A stretch of 42,841 nt of DNA from an uncultured Ruminococcus sp. (GTDB taxonomy: Bacteria > Bacillota > Clostridia > Oscillospirales > Ruminococcaceae). The notes below the pieces were generated by a model, which was not told where the DNA came from, ran no database searches, and saw nothing but the letters and a program-made list of their open reading frames with translations. The stretch lies in contig CALCRR010000143.1 of NCBI GenBank assembly GCA_937894495.1, positions 1 to 42,841 of the forward strand. The letters run 5' to 3'. Within the stretch, counting starts at the first letter, position 1, and the number at the start of each line of letters is the position of its first letter. The translations under genes were made by a program, and so were the position numbers. Positions 23,414-31,181 of the stretch are shown piece by piece.

Positions 23414-24847
23414 TCAGAGCTCCTTTAAAGCCTCTGCCACTACTTCTCTTTCATCAAAGTGTATTTTTACTCCGCCTGCAAGTATCTGGTAATCCTCATG
23501 ACCCTTGCCTGCCAGCACGATGATATCGTCCTTTTCGGCGTTTTTCACCGCCCAGTGTATGGCTTCTCTTCTGTCTGTTATCCTTATGTATGGGGTGGTC
23601 TTGTCTTTAAGACCCTCCAGCACGTCGTTTATTATCTCGTCTGGGTCCTCATTCCTCGGGTTATCCGAGGTCACTATGAGAAAATCCGCATGGTCTGCCG
23701 CCGCCGCTGCCATAGGGGCACGCTTGGTGCGGTCCCTGTTGCCGCCGCAGCCGAAAAGGCATTTTACCTTGCCCTTTGAGCTCTCCTTGATAGCGGTGAG
23801 CACGTTCACCAGTGCGTCGGGGGTGTGGGCATAGTCACATATCACCGTAAAGTCCCTGCCTGTGGGGACTATCTCAGCTCTGCCCCTTACTCCCTTTATA
23901 TCGTCAAAAGCCCTGATGGTCTTATCCACGCTGTAGCCCAGCGTTTCCATGCAGGCGATGACCGCCAGTGAGTTTGATACGTTAAAAAGCCCCGGCATGG
24001 CAAAAAACACATTATGCTTTGCTACGCCGTCCGAGAACACATAATTAACTCCGCTGGCGCTGAGCAGCACGTCCTCACCCATAAAATCAGCCTTGCCGTT
24101 CACCGAATAGGTCTTAACAGGGCAGGGTACCTCTTTAGCATACCTTTTGCCGTATTCATCATCAATATTTATTATCGCCGTATCTGAAATACCAAACAGC
24201 AGCTTTTTAGCCTGATAATAATTCTCCATAGTGCCGTGCACGTCAAGGTGGTCCTGGGTGAGATTTGTGAATATGCCCACCTCATAGCGGCAGCCTGCCA
24301 CTCGCTTCTGCTCCAGTCCCTGAGATGATACCTCCATGACAGTATACTCACAGCCTGCGTCTGCCATTTTTCTGAAAAGCTCATACAGGTCATAGGGCTC
24401 GGGGGTGGTCCTTGCGGTCTCAAACACCTCGTCGCCTATCTCGTTCTGGCAGGTGCCTATCAGCCCCACCTTGCGGCCGAAGCTTGTGAGCACCTTTTTT
24501 ATGACAGTGGTTATGGTGGTCTTGCCGTTGGTACCCGTCACACCTATCAGCCTGAGCTCCCTCTCGGGGTGTGAGAACCATGCCGAGCACAGCAGCGGAT
24601 AGGCTTCTCTGGTGTTTTTAACGATTATCTGGTTATCAAGCCCCAGGTCTCTCTCTGCTATTATCACCGAGCAGCCCTTTTCTGTCATAGCCCTTGCTGC
24701 GTCGTGTCCGTCAAAGGTATTGCCCTTTATGCACACAAACACGTAACCGTCCCTCACCTCAGTACGGTTGTCACTGGTTATGCCTGTTATCTCCATATCA
24801 GGCAGGGTCGTTTCAGCCACGCCCTTTATCAGTTCATAAAGCTTCAT
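23414..24847 (-). CDS. murE: UDP-MurNAc-tripeptide synthetase MurE (meso-DAP type)
   Basis: A 477-residue Mur ligase. Family blocks are ITSDNRTEVRDGYVFVCIKG, ATP loop GVTGTNGKTTITTVI (about residues 105-119), EVSSQGLEQKRV, DYAHTPDALVNVL and FGCGGNRDRTKR. The motif DNPRNEDP near residue 390 is that of enzymes adding meso-diaminopimelate rather than lysine. The start at 24847 (MKLYELIKG) is the family start and has AAGG nine bases upstream; an in-frame extension to 24916 overlaps the upstream PBP gene and is not MurE-like. It follows the PBP gene by 40 bases. Confidence 0.95.
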   Translation of the reverse strand: MKLYELIKGVAETTLPDMEITGITSDNRTEVRDGYVFVCIKGNTFDGHDAARAMTEKGCSVIIAERDLGLDNQIIVKNTREAYPLLCSAWFSHPERELRLIGVTGTNGKTTITTVIKKVLTSFGRKVGLIGTCQNEIGDEVFETARTTPEPYDLYELFRKMADAGCEYTVMEVSSQGLEQKRVAGCRYEVGIFTNLTQDHLDVHGTMENYYQAKKLLFGISDTAIINIDDEYGKRYAKEVPCPVKTYSVNGKADFMGEDVLLSASGVNYVFSDGVAKHNVFFAMPGLFNVSNSLAVIACMETLGYSVDKTIRAFDDIKGVRGRAEIVPTGRDFTVICDYAHTPDALVNVLTAIKESSKGKVKCLFGCGGNRDRTKRAPMAAAAADHADFLIVTSDNPRNEDPDEIINDVLEGLKDKTTPYIRITDRREAIHWAVKNAEKDDIIVLAGKGHEDYQILAGGVKIHFDEREVVAEALKEL

Positions 24848-24887
24848 ATCATCATACCTTCTTTGATATTTATTGTTCTGCCGGGAG

Positions 24888-27227
24888 CTACTGTGATACC
24901 ACCACCGAGGTGACAAAGCTTACGGTAATGGCTGTGCCCATAGGCACGCTGGTGCCGGGGGAATAGCTCTGGTCGTCCTGTGCGGTAGCTGCTTCCTCCT
25001 CTGCGCCCGTTCCGCCTGCTATCAGGTTGAGCCCGTAGGCTTCCAGCACCTCTTTCGCCTGGCTCTTGGTCAGACCCTCTATATTAGGCACGCTCACCTT
25101 TTCTATCTCGGTCTTTTCATCGGTGTAGAGGACTACCGAGCCGCCGTGCTCTATCTTTACGGCACTGGGCACCTGTCTGAGCACTGTGTCGCCCTCGCCC
25201 TTTACCTTTACCGTCAGACCCAGGTCCTCCAGGGTCTTTTTAGCGTCGCTGAGCTCGTAATACTGAACGCTTGGCACAGTAACGCTGACATTTTCCAGCT
25301 CCTCCTCGGTATACTCGGGGAAATAGCCCATGTAAGGCAGCACCTCAGAAAGCACCTCAACGCAAATGGGAGCTGCCACCTGGCTGCCGTAATACTTCTC
25401 GCCTGTGGGCTGGTCTACCATCACAAGCATTATTATCTCGGGGTCCTCGGCAGGGGCAAATGCGCAGTATGATGAAACGTAAAGCTCCTCACCGCCTGAG
25501 ATATCCAGCTTTTGCGAGGTACCCGACTTGCCGCCTATGCTGTAGCCCTTTATGTAGCAGTTTGAGCCCTTCTGACCCTCAACAACGCCCTTTAGTATCT
25601 CTCTCATGCTGGCTGAGGTATCCTCCGATATTATCTGTCTTTTGATAACAGGCTCGTTCTTTTTTACAACATTGCCGTTTGAGTCGGTTATGCTGCCCAC
25701 CACCTGGGGGGTCACCACATAGCCGCCGTTGACCGCTGCGGAAACTGCGGTTATCATCTGTATAGGCGTCACCTTGTTGTGCTGACCGAAGGAAGAAGTA
25801 GCTAAGTCCACCGCACCCCTCAGTCCGCCGTTTACGTGGAAGTTATACGAATTTATCTCGCCCGGCAGGTCTATGCCCGAAAGCTCGTTGAGACCGAAGC
25901 CGTCAAAATACTTTTCATAATTATCTATGCCCAGCTTGAGACCTATCTGCACAAAGGCAGGGTTGCAGGAGTTGAGCATTGCCAGAGCTAAGTTCTGGGC
26001 GCCGTGGTCGCTGGTGGACCAGCAGGATATCTCTCTGTCCTCGACCTGTATCATGGTATTGCAGGAGAAGGTATCGTCAAGGCTGATAGCCTTTTCCTCC
26101 AGCGCCGATGAACCTGTGATTATCTTGAACACCGAGCCGGGAAAGTAAAGCTCTGATATCGCCTTATTCTTCCACTGCATACTCCAGGCTTCAAGCTGCT
26201 TATCCTGATACTCGCCCGTGCTGTCATCAAGCCCTGCCAGCTCCTCAGCCACCTTGGGGTCGGTTATCTTTGCAGGCTCGTTGGGGTCATAGCTGTAGTT
26301 TGTAGCCATGGCATATACCTGACCCGTTTTCGGGTTCATTATTATCGAGCAGAGCCTTTCGGCAGGCTGGTTCTCGTCATAAGCCTTCTGCAAAGCTTTT
26401 TCAAGCATATACTGTATATTTATGTCGATATTCAGGTTAAGGCTGTTGCCGTCCTGGGCGTCATAGCTCTGCTTATACCTGTAGGGTATCTCGTTGCCGT
26501 CCTTGTCGGCGGCGGTGATAACTCTGCCGTCAACGCCCGAAAGGTAGTCGTCATAATAAGCTTCAAGCCCGTAGATACCGTTGCCGTCATAATCGGTATG
26601 ACCCAGCACATTGGCTGCCAGCGAGTTCTGGGGGTATACTCTTCTGGTGGTGGGGTCTCCCCTGACGCCGTCGATCTGCAGATCGGTGAGCTTGTCGTTT
26701 ATCTCGTCTCTCAGGGTCTTTTCGACCTCTTTTTTCAGTATGATATACTGGCTGGTGGTATCGGTCAGCTTATCCCTCACATCGGCAGTCTCCATCTCCA
26801 GCTTCACCGCCAGAAATTCCACCAGCTCGTCAAGGGTCTCGTCACTGTTTTTTGCTTTTTCGAGCTTCGCCTGATACTCCTCCACCTTTTCGGGGTCGTC
26901 CTCTGATGCGATAGCGCCCTTCAGCTCCTCTATCCAGTCGTCTCTGCCTTTCAGCTGAGTTTCCAGCATAACGGGGTCAACATAAATGGTATACACCGTA
27001 GCGCTCTGCGCCAGAACATTGCCCTTTGAGTCGTAGATAGTGCCCCTTGAAGCCCCCACCACGGTAGACCTCAGCTGCTGGGAATTTGCCAGCGACTGCC
27101 ACTTTTCGCCCTCCTTGATAGAGACTTTATATATGCCCCATATCATGTAGATGAGCAGCGCCAGAACAGGCAGACACAGCCATATATTCAGCCTTGTTTT
27201 CATTTTCGCACTTGGCTTGTCGGTCAT
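24888..27227 (-). CDS. class B penicillin-binding protein (SpoVD/FtsI-like) with two PASTA domains
   Basis: A 779-residue transpeptidase with an N-terminal membrane helix (about 12-33) and pedestal domain beginning RGTIYDSKGNVLAQSA. Catalytic motifs are SVFK (365-368), SCN (420-422) and KSGT (567-570). Two PASTA domains follow, about 655-715 and 716-775 (VPSVQYYELSDAKKTLEDLG; VPNIEGLTKSQAKEVLEAYG). Position after ftsL in the dcw cluster indicates the septal transpeptidase (PbpB/FtsI) or its sporulation form SpoVD; this cluster has only one such gene. It carries a ~60-residue charged helical insertion near 100-160. Confidence 0.93.
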   Translation of the reverse strand: MTDKPSAKMKTRLNIWLCLPVLALLIYMIWGIYKVSIKEGEKWQSLANSQQLRSTVVGASRGTIYDSKGNVLAQSATVYTIYVDPVMLETQLKGRDDWIEELKGAIASEDDPEKVEEYQAKLEKAKNSDETLDELVEFLAVKLEMETADVRDKLTDTTSQYIILKKEVEKTLRDEINDKLTDLQIDGVRGDPTTRRVYPQNSLAANVLGHTDYDGNGIYGLEAYYDDYLSGVDGRVITAADKDGNEIPYRYKQSYDAQDGNSLNLNIDINIQYMLEKALQKAYDENQPAERLCSIIMNPKTGQVYAMATNYSYDPNEPAKITDPKVAEELAGLDDSTGEYQDKQLEAWSMQWKNKAISELYFPGSVFKIITGSSALEEKAISLDDTFSCNTMIQVEDREISCWSTSDHGAQNLALAMLNSCNPAFVQIGLKLGIDNYEKYFDGFGLNELSGIDLPGEINSYNFHVNGGLRGAVDLATSSFGQHNKVTPIQMITAVSAAVNGGYVVTPQVVGSITDSNGNVVKKNEPVIKRQIISEDTSASMREILKGVVEGQKGSNCYIKGYSIGGKSGTSQKLDISGGEELYVSSYCAFAPAEDPEIIMLVMVDQPTGEKYYGSQVAAPICVEVLSEVLPYMGYFPEYTEEELENVSVTVPSVQYYELSDAKKTLEDLGLTVKVKGEGDTVLRQVPSAVKIEHGGSVVLYTDEKTEIEKVSVPNIEGLTKSQAKEVLEAYGLNLIAGGTGAEEEAATAQDDQSYSPGTSVPMGTAITVSFVTSVVVSQ

Positions 27228-27314
27228 AAAAAATCTCCCTCTCGCACATAATTCTGATACAATTACCTCAAAATTATGTCATTTACGCCAAAAATCTGCT
27301 TACAAAATAATAGA

Positions 27315-27341
27315 ACAAGAAAGCTAAGCACAATTTCTTGT
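27315..27341. other. hairpin between ftsL and the pbp gene
   Basis: ACAAGAAA (27315-27322) and TTTCTTGT (27334-27341) form a perfect 8-bp stem with an 11-base loop in the 142-base gap after ftsL. There is no strong T-run on the minus strand, so it may be an attenuator or an mRNA-processing site rather than a full terminator. Confidence 0.35.
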
Positions 27342-27369
27342 CCCTAACTTTCCTTACAATTGTATTGCA

Positions 27370-27858
27370 CTAAAGTCCCAGATATTCCTTAGCGGAATCC
27401 ACCCAGTGCTTTATTTTTACAAAAACGTCGTCGCTGTCCTCCTGCTTGACCTCCACCACCGAGGGGGTGTCCACCTCGACGTATTCTATCTGAGATTTAT
27501 CCAGCTTCTGGAGCCCCAAGTTGTTCTTGGCATACTCCTCCACCTTGGTCATATTCATTCTCTCAGCCAGCTCCGACTGCAGGCTTACATTTTCATTTTC
27601 CAGCTGTGTCAGCTCGCTCTCCAGCTCCGCCCTCTGGGTATAAAGGCTGGATATTTCCACCTTGCCGAAGATAAGCGACGCCAGCAGCGCCAGTGCCACG
27701 GTTATAAGCAGCGACCAGCCTGCCGCCGACCTTTTGCTTACTCCGCCCGAGGCGGCTGCCGCAGTTACGTTATGTTCTATTTTAGGCTCCGATACCGCCT
27801 GCTCCTCCTGCTCGGTCAGGTCGAGAGCCAGATTATCGAGGCTGTGGACATTTGCCAT
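27370..27858 (-). CDS. ftsL: FtsL/DivIC-type septum formation protein
   Basis: A 162-residue bitopic protein: about 45 cytoplasmic residues, one membrane helix (WSLLITVALALLASLIFGKV, about 48-67), then a leucine-zipper coiled coil (YTQRAELESELTQLENENVSLQSEL) and the conserved VEEYAKNNLGLQKLDKSQIEYV motif of the FtsL/DivIC family. It lies between rsmH and the pbp gene, the normal ftsL location. The C-terminal 30 residues are charged. Confidence 0.88.
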   Translation of the reverse strand: MANVHSLDNLALDLTEQEEQAVSEPKIEHNVTAAAASGGVSKRSAAGWSLLITVALALLASLIFGKVEISSLYTQRAELESELTQLENENVSLQSELAERMNMTKVEEYAKNNLGLQKLDKSQIEYVEVDTPSVVEVKQEDSDDVFVKIKHWVDSAKEYLGL

Positions 27859-27912
27859 TTATATCAACACCTTATTGTTAAAGCAAGACGTATCCTCATT
27901 CTTCGTCCTGCA

Positions 27913-28845
27913 TCAGTCATCTATCTTTTCTATTATCCTGAGCTTTGCGCTGCGGCTGCGGTTGTTTGCAGCCAGCTCCTCCTCGGCGGGCTCAATGGGC
28001 TTGCGGTTCACAAGTCTGCCCCTGGGAGTTTTTCCGCATACGCACACGGGGAAATCAAGGGGACAAACACAGCCCCTGCAGAAGCTTTGAAATCTCTGCT
28101 TCACCAGCCTGTCCTCCAGCGAGTGAAAGGTTATTATACACAGCCTGCCGCCGATGTTCAGCGCGTCAAAGGCTTTGTCAAGGGCTATGCTGAGATGTTC
28201 AAGCTCGCTGTTGACCTCTATCCTTATCGCCTGAAAGGTCTTTTTGCAGGGGTTTTTCTCCCTTCTCACCTTCTGGGGCACTGCCGATTTTATTATCTCA
28301 GCCAGCTCCAGCGTAGTTTCAACAGGCTTTTCCTGCCTTTTCTCAACTATCCTCTTGGCAATGCTGCGTGAGAATTTCTCCTCGCCGTACTCAAAAATTA
28401 TTTTCGAGAGCTGCTCATACCCGTAACCGTTTACAACGTCCTTGGCAGAGAGCCCCTCGCCGCTCATTCTCATATCCAGCGGTGCGTCATTATGGTAAGA
28501 GAACCCTCTCTCGGCATTATCCAGCTGATAGGAGCTCACCCCAAGGTCCAGCAGTATACCGTCTGCGCCGCTCACGCCAAGCTCAGCCAGTATATCGTCG
28601 ATCTCGGAATAATTTCCCCTGACCACCTGTGCAGGCAGCCCTGCAAGCCTTTGCTCTGCGGTCTTTACCGCCTCGGGGTCTCTGTCAATGGCTATCAGCC
28701 TGCCCTTTTGGGGGTCAAGCCTTTTTGCTATCTCAGCGGAATGTCCCGCACCGCCTGCGGTACCGTCAACATAAATGCCCTCGGGCTTTATATCAAGCCC
28801 CTCTATACATTCATCAAGCAGCACCGAAACGTGCTTAAATTCCAT
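27913..28845 (-). CDS. rsmH: 16S rRNA (cytosine-1402-N4)-methyltransferase RsmH
   Basis: A 310-residue SAM-dependent methyltransferase (formerly MraW). Visible blocks are HVSVLLDECIEGL, the SAM-binding GIYVDGTAGGAGHSAEIAKRL, DGILLDLGVSSYQLDNAERGFSY and the C-terminal FHSLEDRLVKQRFQ. Its ATG overlaps the mraZ stop by one base, the conserved mraZ-rsmH pairing. It modifies the ribosomal P site together with RsmI. Confidence 0.96.
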   Translation of the reverse strand: MEFKHVSVLLDECIEGLDIKPEGIYVDGTAGGAGHSAEIAKRLDPQKGRLIAIDRDPEAVKTAEQRLAGLPAQVVRGNYSEIDDILAELGVSGADGILLDLGVSSYQLDNAERGFSYHNDAPLDMRMSGEGLSAKDVVNGYGYEQLSKIIFEYGEEKFSRSIAKRIVEKRQEKPVETTLELAEIIKSAVPQKVRREKNPCKKTFQAIRIEVNSELEHLSIALDKAFDALNIGGRLCIITFHSLEDRLVKQRFQSFCRGCVCPLDFPVCVCGKTPRGRLVNRKPIEPAEEELAANNRSRSAKLRIIEKIDD

Positions 28846-29264
28846 CAGAAATCAAGTCCTTCCAGAGCGTCCATGAGCTCGTTGTCATCAATATCGCTGT
28901 TAAAGCTCTCCCAGCGTTTTCTGTCCCAGATCTCGCACCTGTCGGAAACGCCCACCACAACGACCTCTTTTTCAAGCCCTGCTATCTCTCTCAGCGCCTG
29001 GGGTATCAGTATCCTGCCCTGCTTGTCCGCTTCCACCTCGCTCGCCCAGCCTGTGAAGCTTCTTTGCAGCTTTCTCGCCTTAGCCATTGGCAGAGCTCTC
29101 AGCTTATCCGTCTTCACCCTGAACTCCTCGGGAGAATACACGAACAAACAGCCGTCTATACCTCTTGTCACGATGAACCGCTCGCCCAGCGTCTCACGCA
29201 GCTTTGCAGGAAAGCTCATTCTTCCCTTGACGTCCATCGACTGATTATATGCGCCCATCAGCAT
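28845..29264 (-). CDS. mraZ: MraZ transcriptional regulator
   Basis: A 139-residue protein with two SpoVT/AbrB-like MraZ domains. The first begins MLMGAYNQSMDVKGRMSFPAKLRE and the second contains EADKQGRILIPQALREIAGL; the repeated K-G-R / Q-G-R cores are the family hallmark. MraZ binds the promoter region of its own dcw operon. The frame extends eight codons upstream to a GTG at 29288, but the family start is at MLMG, so 29264 is chosen; no strong ribosome site decides it. First gene of the dcw operon. Confidence 0.9.
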   Translation of the reverse strand: MLMGAYNQSMDVKGRMSFPAKLRETLGERFIVTRGIDGCLFVYSPEEFRVKTDKLRALPMAKARKLQRSFTGWASEVEADKQGRILIPQALREIAGLEKEVVVVGVSDRCEIWDRKRWESFNSDIDDNELMDALEGLDF

Positions 29265-29308
29265 ATTTTCAGACAAGCCGTTCACCACCCGTACACTGTT
29301 TTTGGGAT

Positions 29309-29351
29309 AAAGTGCGCACTGTTATGGAAAATTTGACACTTATTCGCACTT
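29309..29351 (-). promoter_or_regulatory. candidate MraZ-binding boxes in the mraZ leader
   Basis: On the minus strand two AAGTG boxes (29351-29347 and 29341-29337) are exactly 10 bases apart just after the mraZ -10 box, with an inverted AAAGTGCG copy starting at 29309. MraZ sites are short direct repeats with about one-helical-turn spacing, and AAGTG-type boxes are known for Mollicute MraZ. Autoregulation is inferred. Confidence 0.4.
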
Positions 29352-29366
29352 TTTACCACCGTATTT

Positions 29367-29395
29367 ATTATACACTATATAAATAAAAAATGCAA
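29367..29395 (-). promoter_or_regulatory. main dcw (mraZ) promoter
   Basis: Minus strand TTGCAT (29395-29390), 17-base spacer, TATAAT (29372-29367), about 95 bases upstream of the chosen mraZ start. Confidence 0.75.
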
Positions 29396-29436
29396 CTGTA
29401 AATTTTCCCAAACTCGTCGGTCAGGAGGTAAAATTA

Positions 29437-29514
29437 TTGGACTTTTTGCTCTGTGTCGGCTCTGCGGGTGCGGTATTTGTAACTTTTAGAGCTTTATTTG
29501 TAACCAAGCTGTAA
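29437..29514 (+). CDS. possible 25-residue hydrophobic small protein
   Basis: An open frame with TTG start preceded by a perfect AGGAGG (29423-29428), eight bases upstream. It codes a mostly hydrophobic peptide starting DFLLCVGSAG after the initiator and ending FVTKL. No plus-strand promoter was clear. Such a strong ribosome site in an otherwise gene-free region is the only support. Confidence 0.25.
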   Translation: MDFLLCVGSAGAVFVTFRALFVTKL

Positions 29515-29667
29515 TTTGTGAATTTTTTATAAACTTTACCCGACCACAACATATAGTGATTTTGACCTCTTTCGGGGCGGATATTTAGATGAAAAATTTA
29601 CATAAATTTACATAGAAACTTAGTTTTGCTCATTCTCAGCCGACTCACGGCTTTCTGTTGTACTATT

Positions 29668-29696
29668 ATTGTACCACAACTACTGGTATTCGTCAA
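29668..29696 (-). promoter_or_regulatory. possible distal promoter upstream of mraZ
   Basis: Minus strand TTGACG (29696-29691), 17-base spacer, TACAAT (29673-29668). It would give mraZ a leader of about 400 bases or drive a small RNA. Confidence 0.5.
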
Positions 29697-29868
29697 TAGG
29701 TTTTTAAAAATTTTCCACCAAATACAGAAAATATTATCAAGCCGCACCGTCTTATGGGGACAAATGCCGTTTTAAAAAAAATTGTGTCTTTGTTGGTTAA
29801 AAAATGGTTACGCTTTATTTTAGTTAATTTAGTTAATTATTACAAAAATGACAAAATCACGCCCGGGC

Positions 29869-29933
29869 ATAAAAACAGCCCGACCGCAGGCGGTTTTAGG
29901 GCAAATAATCAGCCTTTGCCGCCCCGATCGGGC
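29869..29933 (-). terminator. rho-independent terminator downstream of hypE
   Basis: On the minus strand GCCCGA (29933-29928) pairs with TCGGGC (29883-29878), with an inner GGCGG/CCGCC helix, and TGTTTTTAT follows directly. It lies about 190 bases past the hypE stop and should end the nitrogenase-like/hyp transcript before the dcw promoters. Confidence 0.55.
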
Positions 29934-30035
29934 ATTTTCGTTGATTTTTGTTGTCAAATTGCACAAAAGAAATATCCCTCAAATCAATTTTTGATTTTCT
30001 CAGATACAAAATGACCGGAGACAAGACCAATACAC

Positions 30036-30073
30036 GCCTGCGACGAATTTAAAATTTCGTCCCATTTGCAGGC
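30036..30073 (-). terminator. hairpin just downstream of hypE
   Basis: GCCTGCGACGAA at 30036-30047 pairs with TTCGTC (30056-30061) and GCAGGC (30068-30073) with a bulge. It has no T-run, so it may be an mRNA-stabilising hairpin rather than a terminator. Confidence 0.35.
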
Positions 30074-30078
30074 ACATT

Positions 30079-30112
30079 TTTCTTGCTTCTTGCTTCTATT
30101 TTCTTGCTTCTG
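30079..30112. repeat. heptamer repeat tract (copy 5)
   Basis: Units of TTGCTTC (GAAGCAA on the minus strand), separated from the hypE stop by six bases. Confidence 0.65.
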
Positions 30113-30118
30113 GAAATA

Positions 30119-31129
30119 TCAGCAGATCCTGGGCAGCAGCTCTCCCCCGGGCTGTGGCAGCAGCGTCTGTGAGCCTATTTCCGTCTCCATGACCACCTTG
30201 CCCTTGTTTTCCTCGGTAACTCTGCCGATAATGGCAGCATTCTTAGAATATTTGCCCTTGTGCAGCTGCTCCACTATCTTTTCGGCGTGCTCCTCTGGGG
30301 CGAATATCACCAGTCTGCCCTCGCAGGCGAGATACAGCGGCTCAAGTCCCAGCATACCGCAAACGCCCTTGACTCTTTCGTCAACTGGTATTTTCTCGGC
30401 GTTGAGAGCTATCCCCACATCGCTCTGCTCTGCTATCTCATAAAGCACAGTGCCCACGCCGCCCCTGGTGGCGTCTCTGATAACGTGGATATCGCCGGTG
30501 ACCTCATAAATGCTTTCCACCGTGCCCCAGAGCGGTGCGCAGTCGCTGTCAACATCGGCTTCAATGCCGAACTCGTCACGGGCAAGCAGAATGGTGCAGC
30601 CGTGTCTGCCCACATCGCCTGTAACTATTATGGCGTCTCCCGGCTTTGCAAAGGTGCCTGAGGTATGGGCATTATCCATTATCCTGCCGATACCCGTGGT
30701 GGTTATGAACACCTTATCCACCTGACCCTTGCCAGCCACCTTGGTATCCCCTGCAACTATCTTAACGCCTGCTTCGGCTGCGGTCTTTTCCATAGCGGCG
30801 GCTATCTCCTCCAGCTTATCAAGGGGGAAGCCCTCCTCGATGACGAATGCGCAGGTCATGTAAAGGGGCTTTGCACCCATGCATGAAAGGTCGTTGACCG
30901 TTCCGCATATGCTGAGCTTGCCGATATTTCCGCCGTTGAACTCAAAGGGCGAAACTATAAAGCCGTCGGTGGTAAATGCCAGCCTGCCCTCGCCGATATT
31001 CAGCACAGCAGCGTCGTCTGCCGTAAACTCAGGATTTGAAAAGTGAGCCTTGAAAACCTTTGCGATAAGCTCACTGGTCTGCTTTCCCCCTGCACCGTGG
31101 GCAAGGGTAACTGTTTTATTTGAACTCAT
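30119..31129 (-). CDS. hypE: hydrogenase maturation protein HypE (carbamoyl dehydratase)
   Basis: A 336-residue AIR-synthase-like protein. In [NiFe]-hydrogenase maturation HypE accepts a carbamoyl group from HypF on its C-terminal Cys, dehydrates it with ATP to a thiocyanate and passes cyanide to the HypC-HypD iron. The sequence has the N-terminal AHGAGGKQTSELI, GTVNDLSCMGAKPLYMT, VAGDTKVAGKG and, decisively, ends in PRIC with the acceptor cysteine last. So the protein looks active, although no hypF is present in the window. It follows hypD by 52 bases behind AGGAG. Confidence 0.95.
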   Translation of the reverse strand: MSSNKTVTLAHGAGGKQTSELIAKVFKAHFSNPEFTADDAAVLNIGEGRLAFTTDGFIVSPFEFNGGNIGKLSICGTVNDLSCMGAKPLYMTCAFVIEEGFPLDKLEEIAAAMEKTAAEAGVKIVAGDTKVAGKGQVDKVFITTTGIGRIMDNAHTSGTFAKPGDAIIVTGDVGRHGCTILLARDEFGIEADVDSDCAPLWGTVESIYEVTGDIHVIRDATRGGVGTVLYEIAEQSDVGIALNAEKIPVDERVKGVCGMLGLEPLYLACEGRLVIFAPEEHAEKIVEQLHKGKYSKNAAIIGRVTEENKGKVVMETEIGSQTLLPQPGGELLPRIC

Positions 31130-31181
31130 GTTGATATTCTCCTTATTTTTGATGTTAGGGTCTTAGTGCGCCTTAACGGTC

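Larger units (their letters stand above)
29396..30118. other. large intergenic region between hypE and mraZ
   Basis: About 720 bases without a convincing large gene. It contains the terminator at 29869-29933, a hairpin at 30036-30073, a heptamer tract, a possible second minus-strand promoter at 29668-29696 whose leader includes an AGCCG/CGGCT hairpin, and a possible 25-codon plus-strand ORF. The rest is AT-rich with TTAGTTAA-type repeats near 29820-29840. An 86-codon plus-strand open frame at 29754-30014 looks spurious. Confidence 0.5.

Noticed and set aside
29754..30014. 86-codon plus-strand open frame between mraZ and hypE
   Set aside because: No ribosome site, no family signature, and it crosses the minus-strand terminator at 29869-29933.
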